Below are positions 1 through 8,324 of a stretch of DNA of 50,386 nt, in pieces. Where the stretch lies: the NCBI GenBank assembly GCA_045106335.1, contig JBGCEM010000153.1:1-50386 (forward strand), in the 5' to 3' direction. Position 1 is the stretch's first letter; the number at the start of each line of letters is the position of its first letter. A program made the translations under genes and the position numbers. A model generated the notes under the pieces. It saw nothing but the letters and a program-made list of their open reading frames with translations, made no database searches and was not told where the DNA came from. This stretch comes from Aliishimia sp045106335 (GTDB lineage Bacteria; Pseudomonadota; Alphaproteobacteria; Rhodobacterales; Rhodobacteraceae).

Positions 1-861
1 CACCGCATCCAAGGCCCGGTCCAGATCCGCATCGTCAAATACTATGACTGGGTTTTTACCGCCCAACTCCAGGTGGTTACGCTTCAGCGTATCGGCCCCC
101 TGCTTGGTGATCAGACTGCCCGTGCGACTTTCCCCGACAAAGGCGATGGCCTTGATTTTTGGGTGCTCGCACAGCGCTTTGCCCGCTTCTTCACCAAAGC
201 CATTAACTGTGTTCAACACACCCGGTGGCAGCCCGGCTTGTTCTGCGATTTCGACCAACAATCGGGCCGTCAGCGGCGAGGCTTCGGCGGGTTTGTGCAC
301 CACCGTGCAGCCCGCGGCTAAGGCAGGCGCGATCTTCCAAGTGGACAACATAAAAGGCGTGTTCCAGGGCGTTATCACCCCCACAGGCCCAATCGGCACC
401 CGGGTCGTCACATTCATCAAAGTTGGGGATTGCAGCAATTGCCCATCGCGCGCCTGAACCACTTGATCGGCGAAATAGCGAAAGTTTTCCGCCCCACGCA
501 GGGCCGCTTTGGACATGAATTTCAGAGCTTGGCCCGTGTCCCAACACTCACATAGTGCAATTTCTTCGGCGCGCGCCTCAATTCCTTCAGCGAACTTGAT
601 CAGGATCTTTTTGCGCTGCACCGCAGGCATATCCCGCCACGCGGCAAACGCATCAGACGCCGCCACCGCCGCTGCATCAATATCTTCAGCCGACCCCCGC
701 GCCACATCGCAAATCACGCTTTCATCAACAGGTGAGCGTGTTTGAAACACGCCACCGGAACCCGCCACGTCTTGCCCCGCGATCCGATTTTGAATTCCGT
801 CGTGCTGAAAGCGTGCAAGAAAACCCTGAAGTTTCGCAAGATTGTCATCCAAAGCAGTCAT
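1..861 (-). CDS. hpaE: 5-carboxymethyl-2-hydroxymuconate semialdehyde dehydrogenase, C-terminus cut by window edge
   Basis: The gene reads leftwards from an ATG at 861 and runs off the window start, so 287 codons are visible of an expected ~490-500. The N-terminal two-thirds is aldehyde dehydrogenase superfamily: the NAD-binding/oxyanion segment PWNTPFML lies mid-way, the KPAEASPL motif follows, and the general-base motif LELGGKNP is near the cut. The catalytic Cys lies beyond the edge. HpaE oxidises 5-carboxymethyl-2-hydroxymuconate semialdehyde with NAD in the homoprotocatechuate (4-hydroxyphenylacetate) meta-cleavage pathway. That assignment rests on hpaF being immediately upstream, 9 bases away, with a ribosome site (AAGGA) overlapping the hpaF stop. 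On its own sequence another semialdehyde dehydrogenase would be possible. Confidence 0.85.
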   Translation of the reverse strand, partial: MTALDDNLAKLQGFLARFQHDGIQNRIAGQDVAGSGGVFQTRSPVDESVICDVARGSAEDIDAAAVAASDAFAAWRDMPAVQRKKILIKFAEGIEARAEEIALCECWDTGQALKFMSKAALRGAENFRYFADQVVQARDGQLLQSPTLMNVTTRVPIGPVGVITPWNTPFMLSTWKIAPALAAGCTVVHKPAEASPLTARLLVEIAEQAGLPPGVLNTVNGFGEEAGKALCEHPKIKAIAFVGESRTGSLITKQGADTLKRNHLELGGKNPVIVFDDADLDRALDAV

Positions 862-870
862 CTGATGTCC

Positions 871-1248
871 TTATAAGTGGTCGCGGATCGTGCCATATTT
901 GGGCGACAACTGCGCGTCAATATCGCGAATCTCTGCAGATAAGGCGATAGATTTTGTTTGCATGGCGGGCGCCATAAAGTCCTTTAAAGCCCCAAAGATC
1001 TGCGTGATCGCATCCTGTTTCACCTGTTCAGACCGCCCAGCCCGCAATCGCACAGACAGGTCAATAAACCCATGTTTTGACTGCCCATCCGCAATGGCCA
1101 CATGTTCCATCCGACATGCGCGCACACGAATACCCGCGATTGGAAATGCCTCGATCCGCGCAGCCGTTGCGCGGATCCGCTCGCACAATGCGCTCATGTC
1201 TACGACTGTCTCAAGGTTTGGCGAATAGTCGATTTGAAAATGTGGCAT
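871..1248 (-). CDS. hpaF: 5-carboxymethyl-2-hydroxymuconate delta-isomerase
   Basis: A 125-aa protein beginning MPHFQIDYS, which leaves Pro as the N-terminal residue after Met removal. Pro-1 is the catalytic base of the tautomerase superfamily, and the length matches the CHMI (HpaF) family rather than the ~60-aa 4-oxalocrotonate tautomerases. HpaF isomerises 5-carboxymethyl-2-hydroxymuconate downstream of HpaE in homoprotocatechuate degradation. It is translationally close to hpaE (9 bases). No ring-cleavage dioxygenase or regulator lies upstream of it in this window, so the rest of the pathway must lie to the left or elsewhere. Confidence 0.85.
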   Translation of the reverse strand: MPHFQIDYSPNLETVVDMSALCERIRATAARIEAFPIAGIRVRACRMEHVAIADGQSKHGFIDLSVRLRAGRSEQVKQDAITQIFGALKDFMAPAMQTKSIALSAEIRDIDAQLSPKYGTIRDHL

Positions 1249-1817
1249 CTTACATCTTGAACATGGGTTTCTGCGTCAGGCTGGTGATTGTAAGGGCCGC
1301 TTGTCAAGTCGATAGCGATTTACTGAAGGACAGCGCCACGTCGCTGTAGGTTTTGCAAGGACACGCACAGAACCAAAAACCTGACGAAACGCACAAGTCA
1401 TGCGCTCAGGTCACTGCCAAGAAGGGTTAACAACCATAGGGGGAATTGTTTCACATTCTGGACCAATTAACCAATAAGCGCGCTCACGTATTCCGAATCT
1501 ACTGCCAACCGTCAATTCCACCTGAACGGGCACAAAATGGGCACCCCACGGCGCCAGCCATAAATTTTTTAAGAATCAAATTAAATACTGAATTTCATAT
1601 ATTTACGCGACTACCGTCTAGCCCTCCATCCCACCACTACTTAGCGTTGAGTTTTGTGAAATTTGTCACTGAAATTCAAAATTTGGCATCAATTTCACTG
1701 TACATTGAATTTAAACTGTCGCAGGTTTGTCAACTATAGTTACGAAGTTGTTAACCTTTGGCGTTGCGATATTTCACTTGAGGCGGGCCGCCAGCGAAGG
1801 GAGAGTTTGTTCGATTT
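1249..1817. other. AT-rich intergenic region, no gene seen
   Basis: This 569-base stretch separates the leftward hpaFE genes from the rightward histidine kinase. It is visibly AT-rich (especially 1560-1760) and has several TTAA/TTAAC words but no full CtrA site (TTAA-N7-TTAA). It presumably holds both promoters. The only sizeable open frame (1446-1739) has poor codon structure and was rejected. A 16-base stretch starting GGGCCGCCAGC near 1785 recurs with one mismatch in the inverted repeat at 8172-8217. Confidence 0.5.
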
Positions 1818-3311
1818 ATGATATCTGATGGGGATTTGGCATCGACGCCGCAAGTCGGCATGGCAACACGTGCAGGGGCCGTACTGGGCGCGGGCCGTCC
1901 CACGAACCAAGAAATTATAGCCCAACAAATTCGCGCAATTACTGACCTTACACCGGCCATGATGACCGGAAATGTGATCAACGCGCTGGCGGTTTTGCTG
2001 TTGCTTGTCCAGACGGGCAGCCTTTCGACGTTTGGTGCAGTTTGGGCCGGGGCGCTGATTGGGTCCTCTCTCTTCTTTTTATACGGCGCTTGGAGCAAAC
2101 GCGGAATTCCATTCCCACAGGAAATGTCCGAACGCACCCAGCGCAAGGTAATCATTTTCGCAGCGTTTTTCGGCGCGTTATGGTCCGTTCAGGGCCTGTT
2201 TATTTTGCCCGACGCGCCGCTGATCGTAAAAGCGTTTTGCCTAGTATTGGCGGGGGGCGTTATTGCAGGCTCTTCAATCGCTTTGTACCCTATCCCCGCT
2301 GCAGCATTTTGGTGCGCGGGCCTAATTGGCGTCAGCCACTTGATCGGTTTCACACTGACCGGCGGCCCTTTGGTTGTGCCTTTTGTCATCGTTATAGCTT
2401 CGTTCTTTATAGTGATTACGCGCAGCATTTGGCGGCACGAGAAGGTGTTTGTGTCGGAATTTCGCACGCGCCGCGAACTCGACATGAAAAACCAGCATAT
2501 CCAACAGCTGCTTGACGAGGCCCGAGAAGACTCTAGCGAACAGCGCCGCACCTTAAAGGCTCAGCAGGCTGACGTGGAAAAAATGGAGGCGGTCGGACGA
2601 TTGACAGCGGGAATTGCTCATGATTTCAATAACTTACTAGCCGTAGTTATGGGCAACATTGAACTGGCTCAAATGGAAAACCGCAACGCATCCCTGGACG
2701 AGCTTTTGATCGAAGCGCGCACCGCAACGTTGCGGGGTGCCAAGTTGACCAATCAGCTTGTATCCTTTGGCCGCAAAGCCACGCTGGCCCCCCGGATTAT
2801 CGACATCAACGAGGTTTTGCGCGCAATGACGCCGTCTCTTCGCAACATTTTGCCAGACACAGCAAAGCTAGAGTTGGACCTGGGGATCGGGCAATATTTT
2901 TGCAACCTGGATGTGCTGCCTTTCGAAAGTGCGATGCGCAGCTTGGTATTGAACGCAAAGGACGCAATCGAAACGCAGGGCAGAATTACGATTGGAACCT
3001 GCCTGTCTGACCCCATTGAAAGCGACACGCCAGACACCTCAAATCGAATATATGTCTATGTTACGGACACGGGTCCAGGTATCGACGCAGATATTCTTGA
3101 AAAGGTATTTGAGCCTTTCTTTACCACCAAAGAGGTCGGCAAAGGATCGGGCTTAGGCCTAGCGATGGTGTATGGGTTTGCCAAGCAATCCGGTGGCACC
3201 GCGCGGATCGCCAGTGAAAAAGGTCTGGGCACAACAGTCGTCTTAAGCTTTGCGCTGATCGCGGTCGATACGCCCTCGACAGACATCGGTCAGATCCGGT
3301 CAGGGACATAA
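1818..3311 (+). CDS. Membrane-bound sensor histidine kinase (orphan)
   Basis: A 497-aa kinase. Hydrophobic segments at about residues 50-68, 72-92, 110-130, 135-157, 162-182 and 184-203 form a membrane sensor region without an obvious periplasmic domain. A coiled-coil-like linker (about 215-258) leads to a HisKA-type motif HDFNN with the phospho-accepting His near 268. The ATPase domain shows an N box (LVLNAKDAI, ~377-385), G1 (DTGPGI), F box (FEPFFTTK) and G2 (GSGLGLAM). The HDFNN form is typical of kinases that often carry a C-terminal receiver, but here the protein ends after the ATPase domain and no response regulator gene is adjacent. It lies just upstream of the capsule operon, which may or may not be its target. 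The ribosome site before the ATG at 1818 is weak, so an internal ATG near 1860 is possible. Confidence 0.85.
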   Translation: MISDGDLASTPQVGMATRAGAVLGAGRPTNQEIIAQQIRAITDLTPAMMTGNVINALAVLLLLVQTGSLSTFGAVWAGALIGSSLFFLYGAWSKRGIPFPQEMSERTQRKVIIFAAFFGALWSVQGLFILPDAPLIVKAFCLVLAGGVIAGSSIALYPIPAAAFWCAGLIGVSHLIGFTLTGGPLVVPFVIVIASFFIVITRSIWRHEKVFVSEFRTRRELDMKNQHIQQLLDEAREDSSEQRRTLKAQQADVEKMEAVGRLTAGIAHDFNNLLAVVMGNIELAQMENRNASLDELLIEARTATLRGAKLTNQLVSFGRKATLAPRIIDINEVLRAMTPSLRNILPDTAKLELDLGIGQYFCNLDVLPFESAMRSLVLNAKDAIETQGRITIGTCLSDPIESDTPDTSNRIYVYVTDTGPGIDADILEKVFEPFFTTKEVGKGSGLGLAMVYGFAKQSGGTARIASEKGLGTTVVLSFALIAVDTPSTDIGQIRSGT

Positions 3312-3387
3312 TTTCGCGCTGTCCGCAGCGTGACTTGCCTGCATTCTTAGCGAACAAAATCATCAAATATTAAGCTTTGTATCAAAT

Positions 3388-3417
3388 TTGGACATAATAT
3401 TGTCCCATTCGGTTTAT
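3388..3417 (+). promoter_or_regulatory. Possible promoter/operator of the capsule operon
   Basis: An inverted repeat GGACA-N6-TGTCC (3390-3405) overlaps a TTGGAC hexamer (3388-3393) that could serve as a -35 element, with TTTATA about 19 bases downstream. It lies ~80 bases before the kpsT start. The spacing is long for a sigma-70 promoter, so this is tentative. Confidence 0.25.
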
Positions 3418-3484
3418 ACCTCTGGTAACAAACCTCTGCTAAAAGAAGGTGAGCCATCGAACAATTCGATCGGCGGAGCAACGA

Positions 3485-4144
3485 ATGCTAGAATTTGTAG
3501 ACGTTTCAAAGTCCTTTTGGACAGGCACGCAGCGCAAGGTCATTCTTGATCGGGTGTCTTTTCGCGTGGAATTGGGGCGGTCTATGGGTGTGTTGGCCCC
3601 AAATGGGACGGGAAAAACCACACTGATCAACATGATGGCGGGGCTGGAAAAGCCCGACGAGGGCGAAATCAACCGTAATTGTAACATTTCCTTTCCTTTG
3701 GGCTTTATGGGCGGCGTCGTTACGAAGATCTCGGCCTTAGAAAACAGTCGCTATATCGCGCGTTTATATGGGTTGGATCCGGACTATGTTGAAAGTTTTT
3801 GTCGCTGGCTGTGTGACCTGGGCGAATATTTCGACCAACCTTTGGGCACCTATTCGGCAGGCATGCGGGCGCGGTTTTCGTTTTCTCTGATGCTGGCCTT
3901 GGAATTCGACATGTATTTGATCGACGAAGGTATGCCGGGCACGACGGATGTGGAATTCAACAGAAAAGCCGGCGAAATCCTGCAGGAACGTCTCGCGACA
4001 ACAACAATCATTATTGTCTCACATCAGGCGCAAACGCTTGAAAAATTTGTTCGTGAAGCCGCCGTTTTGGTGAACGGGCAATTGCATATATTTGACACCT
4101 TGGAAGAGGCGAAACTGCTCTATGACTACGAAACCAAGAGCTAG
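3485..4144 (+). CDS. kpsT: Capsule polysaccharide export ABC transporter, ATPase subunit
   Basis: A 219-aa ATPase of the KpsT/Wzt class that powers export of capsular polysaccharide across the inner membrane. Walker A is at residues 38-45 (APNGTGKT, with Ala where the first Gly of the consensus normally stands). The signature is YSAGM (~123-127) in place of LSGGQ, Walker B ends LIDE (~145-148) and the H-loop His is ~180. The ATG at 3485 is preferred over a GTG at 3449 because GGAG sits 6 bases ahead and KpsT proteins start close to the first beta strand. The 3' end overlaps kpsE. No gene for a KpsM permease lies in the operon, so the partner must be encoded elsewhere. Confidence 0.85.
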   Translation: MLEFVDVSKSFWTGTQRKVILDRVSFRVELGRSMGVLAPNGTGKTTLINMMAGLEKPDEGEINRNCNISFPLGFMGGVVTKISALENSRYIARLYGLDPDYVESFCRWLCDLGEYFDQPLGTYSAGMRARFSFSLMLALEFDMYLIDEGMPGTTDVEFNRKAGEILQERLATTTIIIVSHQAQTLEKFVREAAVLVNGQLHIFDTLEEAKLLYDYETKS

Positions 4145-5768
4145 AAAGTTCCGCATCAAGCGTAACCTTACCCGCGATGCCGCTGCCCCTGCAGCGCAAC
4201 CCAGCGGCGTGACCGAACCCAATGTGGCTACCCCCGATCTGCAAAAACAAGCTCAACAACAGGTCGAAACACCCGCAGAAACCGCCTTTGAGGCTGAATT
4301 GGACGCCATTCGGGGCGAGGGTCTAACCGGGCGTCAATTGCGTATGGCGCGGCGCGTCGCACAGAAACACAACCTTGTTCCAACGTCCGATTTCGATGCG
4401 GTTCGGTTGTTGCGAACCAAAGGCATTGATCCATTTCAGCGATCAAACATGCTGGAATTGGTGGTGCCTGATCCCAATGATCCATCCACAAATGGCTTAG
4501 GTGGCGCGCCAGTTGGGGCCATAACGCCTGTACAAAAATCTGTTAAACGCAATTTGCCGCAAACGGTTCCGACAGGTGCCAGTAACCTGCCCAGCGCCGA
4601 AACGCTTAGCCCCGCACAGCGGCGCGAGCGTGAGATCTCGGCGATCCAAAAAGATATCGCTCGCAGACGCCGCAAAAAGGTCGGGCTGCTGTTCACGCGC
4701 CTGGCGTTTTTCGTGATGATGCCGACATTTTTGGCGGGCTGGTACTTTTATGTCATCGCAACCCCAATGTTTGCCACGGACAGCGAATTTCTGATCCTGC
4801 AGAACGAAGGCGGCGGCGGGTCTGGTGCCTTGGGCGGTTTGCTGCCGACACAATTCGCCACCAGCCAGGACAGCATCGCAGTGCAGTCTTACCTGACCTC
4901 GAAGGACGCCATGCTGCGGCTGGAAAATGATGCTGGGTTCAAGTCTCATTTCAAACAAGATTGGATTGATCCAGTCCAGCGACTGGACCCGGACGCAAGT
5001 ATCGAAGACGCCTATAAACTATACCAAAAAAACGTGAAAATTGGATTTGATCCGACCGAAGGCGTGATCCGGATGGAGGTCGCGGCAGCCGATCCATTGG
5101 TCAGCCAAGCCTTTTCAGAGGCTCTGATTTCTTATGCGGAACAACGGGTTAACCAGCTGTCCGTCCAAAAACGTTCCGATCAGATGAGTGACGCTGAAGC
5201 CGCGCTGGAAAAGGCCGAAGCGGATCGGCGCGAGGCTCAGGCGCAGCTTGTTCAACTGCAAATTGAGGGCGCAACCTTAGACCCGGAAGCAGTGATTGCC
5301 GCTTTGCGCAGTCAGATCACCGAAATCAGCGCAATGATTACCAACAAGGAAATCGAACTTGATACGTTGCAGGCCAATACCCGCCCCAACCAGGCAAAGG
5401 TCGCTGGTGTCCTATCGACATTAACCATCCTCAAGAAACGCCGCGATGAGCTTGAAGGCGAAATGACCGATGTCAGCCAAGGTGAAAACTCTTTGGCGCA
5501 GCTGTCAATCAATATCCAAATGGCCCAGGCCGATCTGGCGACAAGAGACATGATGCTTCAATCATCGTTGCAGCAGGTCGAACAGGCCCGCGTCGAAGCC
5601 AACCGTCAGGTCAGATATTTGACTGTCGCCGTACGTCCAGTTGCCCCACAAGAGGCCGCCTACCCCCGTGCCTTCGAAAACACCATCTTGGCATTCCTGA
5701 TATTTGCGGGCATCTACCTCATGATTTCTTTAACTGCCTCAATCTTACGGGAACAGGTCACTTCTTAA
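4122..5768 (+). CDS. kpsE: Capsule export inner-membrane protein, KpsE/Wzz-type co-polymerase family
   Basis: A 548-aa protein that links the inner-membrane capsule transporter to the periplasmic/outer-membrane export channel. It has a ~185-residue polar, Pro/Ala-rich cytoplasmic extension and a first membrane segment at about 188-212. A long periplasmic region with heptad-rich coiled coil (about 355-420 and 440-500) follows, and then a second membrane segment at about 523-545. This topology is that of KpsE/BexC-like polysaccharide co-polymerases. The long N-terminal extension is, to my knowledge, usual in Rhodobacterales homologues. The ATG at 4122 overlaps the end of kpsT by 23 bases. A TTG at 4092 in frame is an alternative. 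The stop codon shares a base with the kdsA start (TAATG), implying coupled translation. Confidence 0.85.
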   Translation: MTTKPRARKFRIKRNLTRDAAAPAAQPSGVTEPNVATPDLQKQAQQQVETPAETAFEAELDAIRGEGLTGRQLRMARRVAQKHNLVPTSDFDAVRLLRTKGIDPFQRSNMLELVVPDPNDPSTNGLGGAPVGAITPVQKSVKRNLPQTVPTGASNLPSAETLSPAQRREREISAIQKDIARRRRKKVGLLFTRLAFFVMMPTFLAGWYFYVIATPMFATDSEFLILQNEGGGGSGALGGLLPTQFATSQDSIAVQSYLTSKDAMLRLENDAGFKSHFKQDWIDPVQRLDPDASIEDAYKLYQKNVKIGFDPTEGVIRMEVAAADPLVSQAFSEALISYAEQRVNQLSVQKRSDQMSDAEAALEKAEADRREAQAQLVQLQIEGATLDPEAVIAALRSQITEISAMITNKEIELDTLQANTRPNQAKVAGVLSTLTILKKRRDELEGEMTDVSQGENSLAQLSINIQMAQADLATRDMMLQSSLQQVEQARVEANRQVRYLTVAVRPVAPQEAAYPRAFENTILAFLIFAGIYLMISLTASILREQVTS

Positions 5769-6601
5769 TGCAACGACTTGATATTGGCGGTGTTTCCGTC
5801 GGCAATGACCAACCTTTGACGCTGATTGCAGGGCCATGCCAGCTTGAATCCGCAGACCACGCACAGATGATCGCGGGCACCTTAAAAGAAGCCTGCGCAG
5901 CCGTTGGCGCGGGCTTCATTTTCAAATCCAGTTTCGACAAGGCCAACCGCACCTCGCTGTCTGGCAAGCGGGGTTTGGGGATCGATACAGGTCTCAAAAT
6001 TCTGTCGGATCTGGGTAAAGCCCTCGACGTGCCTGTACTTACGGACGTCCATAATGAGGCACAATGCGCCCCCGCGGCTGAGGCCGTGGACGTTCTGCAG
6101 ATCCCCGCATTTCTATGCCGTCAGACCGATATGCTAATCGCGGCAGGTCAGACCGGCGCCGCGATCAATGTCAAAAAGGGCCAATTTCTGGCACCATGGG
6201 AAATGCCCAATGTCATTTCAAAGATCGAAAGCACGGGCAATACGCGCATTCTATTGACCGAGCGCGGCACCTCATTTGGCTATAACACATTGGTTGCGGA
6301 CATGCGCAGCCTGCCGCAAATGGCCCAATCTGGTTATCCCGTTGTCATGGATGCGACCCATTCTGTGCAGCAACCGGGCGGACGCGGTGGATCCTCTGGC
6401 GGGCAACGCGAGTTTGCCCCAGTTATGGCCCGCGCCGCCGTAGCGATCGGGACCGCTGCCGTCTTTATTGAGACGCACCAGGACCCAGACAACGCCCCCT
6501 GTGATGGCCCAAATATGATCTATCTATCTGAGATGCCAAAACTAATTCAAACTTTGATGCAGTTGGATGCAGTTGCCAAATCCAACCCAGTCTCCTTATA
6601 A
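5768..6601 (+). CDS. kdsA: 3-deoxy-D-manno-octulosonate-8-phosphate synthase
   Basis: A 277-aa cytosolic enzyme condensing PEP with arabinose 5-phosphate to Kdo 8-phosphate. Hallmark segments are visible: LIAGPCQLES near residue 20, FKSSFDKANRTS (~56-67), TERGTSFGYN and MDATHSVQQPGG. Length is that of the family (275-285). Kdo feeds both lipopolysaccharide and the Kdo linker by which ABC-exported capsules are built on lipid, which explains its place directly after kpsTE. A one-base overlap joins it to kpsE and 14 bases separate it from the mutase gene. Confidence 0.95.
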   Translation: MQRLDIGGVSVGNDQPLTLIAGPCQLESADHAQMIAGTLKEACAAVGAGFIFKSSFDKANRTSLSGKRGLGIDTGLKILSDLGKALDVPVLTDVHNEAQCAPAAEAVDVLQIPAFLCRQTDMLIAAGQTGAAINVKKGQFLAPWEMPNVISKIESTGNTRILLTERGTSFGYNTLVADMRSLPQMAQSGYPVVMDATHSVQQPGGRGGSSGGQREFAPVMARAAVAIGTAAVFIETHQDPDNAPCDGPNMIYLSEMPKLIQTLMQLDAVAKSNPVSL

Positions 6602-6615
6602 ACAAGAGCGACCGC

Positions 6616-8112
6616 ATGACAAAACCTCTTTCTGAAAGCACACCCAACACCTGGGAATTCCTGCGAGACGCGATGATCAAACCCACGGGCTTTCGCGAGT
6701 ATGACGCGCGTTGGCAATATCCTGGCGAGATCAATCTGCCAGGCATGACCGCTTTGGGATTGGGTCTTGGCACGCAAATCCACCAACGTGGGATTGAACC
6801 GGTCATTGCCGTCGGAAACGACTATCGCGACTACTCTTTGGCGATTAAACACGCGCTGATCCTTGGGCTGATGCAGGCTGGAATCCATGTCAAAGACATC
6901 GGCCCTGCAGTTTCGCCAATGGCGTATTTTTCACAATTCCACTTGGATGTCCCGGCCGTCGCTATGGTCACGGCCTCGCACAATCCCAATGGCTGGACTG
7001 GTGTTAAGATGGGATTTGATCGGCCGTTAACACACGGCCCTGATGAGATGGCCGAGCTGCGCGATATCGTCCTAAGCGGTTCGGGAATTCCGCGCGATGG
7101 CGGCAAGTACGAGTTCGTCGATGGTGTGAAAGAGGCTTATCTGGACGATCTTGCCGGGGATTTCAAAGTGTCCCGTCCCTTGAAAATCGTGTGTGCCACT
7201 GGAAACGGAACAGCAGCGGCCTTTGCCCCAGAACTGTTCGAACGGATCGGCGTCGAAGTCATCCCCAGCCATACCACGCTGGACTACACCTTCCCGAACT
7301 ACAATCCCAATCCAGAAGCCATGGAAATGCTGCACGATATGGCCGCGTCTGTCACAGCGTCGGGGGCGGATTTGGCCTTGGGATTTGATGGCGACGGGGA
7401 TCGTTGCGGCGTCGTCGATGATGAGGGCGAAGAAATCTTTGCCGACAAAGTTGGTGTCATCATGGCCCGAGACTTGGCAAAATTATATCCAGGATCGACC
7501 TTTGTGGCGGATGTGAAATCCACAGGGCTGTTTGCGTCTGATCCGGAATTGCAATCCCATGGGATCAAAGCTGATTACTGGAAAACCGGGCACAGCCACA
7601 TGAAACGCCGGGTCAAAGAGCTTGGTGCCTTGGCGGGGTTTGAAAAATCAGGCCATTACTTCTTGGCTGAACCCATCGGGCGCGGCTATGATTGTGGCAT
7701 GCGCGTGGCTGTCGAAATCTGCAAGTTACTGGATCGCAACCCGGACAAATCTATGTCGGATCTGCGCAAAGCATTGCCCAAGACCTACGCAACACCGACG
7801 ATGTCACCATATTGCAGCGATACCGAAAAGTACGATGTGTTAAAGAGGTTGGTTGATAAACTTGTCGCGCGCAAGGATGAGGGCGGCATGATCGCAGGCC
7901 GGGCCATCAAAGACGTGGTCACTGTCAACGGCGCGCGCGTGATTTTGGACAACGGCGCTTGGGGGTTAGTCCGCGCCTCGTCAAACACGCCGAACTTAGT
8001 TGTGGTTTGCGAAAGCCCCGAAGCAGATGCTGAAATGCGGGCAATTTTTGCGGATATTGACGCAATTATCCGCACTGAACCCGCAGTTGGCGACTATGAT
8101 CAAACGATATAG
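6616..8112 (+). CDS. Phosphomannomutase/phosphoglucomutase
   Basis: A 498-aa alpha-D-phosphohexomutase. The phosphoserine loop reads TASHNPNG (~residue 118), the metal loop GFDGDGDRC (~256), a sugar-recognition segment FEKSGHYFLAEP (~341), and the C-terminal phosphate-binding loop RASSNTPN (~450). It interconverts hexose 6- and 1-phosphates for nucleotide sugar supply (GDP-mannose or UDP-glucose routes), fitting the capsule operon. Sequence alone does not separate mannose from glucose preference. It is the last gene of the run. An inverted repeat lies ~60 bases downstream. Confidence 0.9.
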   Translation: MTKPLSESTPNTWEFLRDAMIKPTGFREYDARWQYPGEINLPGMTALGLGLGTQIHQRGIEPVIAVGNDYRDYSLAIKHALILGLMQAGIHVKDIGPAVSPMAYFSQFHLDVPAVAMVTASHNPNGWTGVKMGFDRPLTHGPDEMAELRDIVLSGSGIPRDGGKYEFVDGVKEAYLDDLAGDFKVSRPLKIVCATGNGTAAAFAPELFERIGVEVIPSHTTLDYTFPNYNPNPEAMEMLHDMAASVTASGADLALGFDGDGDRCGVVDDEGEEIFADKVGVIMARDLAKLYPGSTFVADVKSTGLFASDPELQSHGIKADYWKTGHSHMKRRVKELGALAGFEKSGHYFLAEPIGRGYDCGMRVAVEICKLLDRNPDKSMSDLRKALPKTYATPTMSPYCSDTEKYDVLKRLVDKLVARKDEGGMIAGRAIKDVVTVNGARVILDNGAWGLVRASSNTPNLVVVCESPEADAEMRAIFADIDAIIRTEPAVGDYDQTI

Positions 8113-8171
8113 CGCGGCTAAAAGAGCGCAGTAACCGCCCTGATCAACGCGAATGAATTTGTTTTTACCTC

Positions 8172-8217
8172 TTCGGGCCGCCAGCAAAGGCTAGCACGCA
8201 GTGTAAGGCGGCCCGAA
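8172..8217. terminator. Inverted repeat after the capsule operon, possible terminator
   Basis: An 11-base perfect stem (TTCGGGCCGCC, 8172-8182, pairing with 8207-8217) with a 24-base loop lies ~60 bases after the mutase stop. There is no U tract, so it could be a Rho-assisted terminator, an mRNA 3' stabiliser or a binding site. The rest of 8113-8324 shows nothing else. Confidence 0.4.
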
Positions 8218-8324
8218 AGACCCTATAAGTCGCGTGATCTCCAGCTTGGTTCTACCAAAAGCTAAAAATGCAGCAATATGATTTGTCCGTTTAACTCTGC
8301 CGGCCTTACCGCTAGGTGTTTTGA

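Noticed and set aside
1446..1739. 97-codon open frame in the AT-rich intergenic region
   Set aside because: No ribosome site, odd composition (HYLALSFVKF-type low-complexity) and codon use unlike neighbours; the region is better read as promoter DNA.
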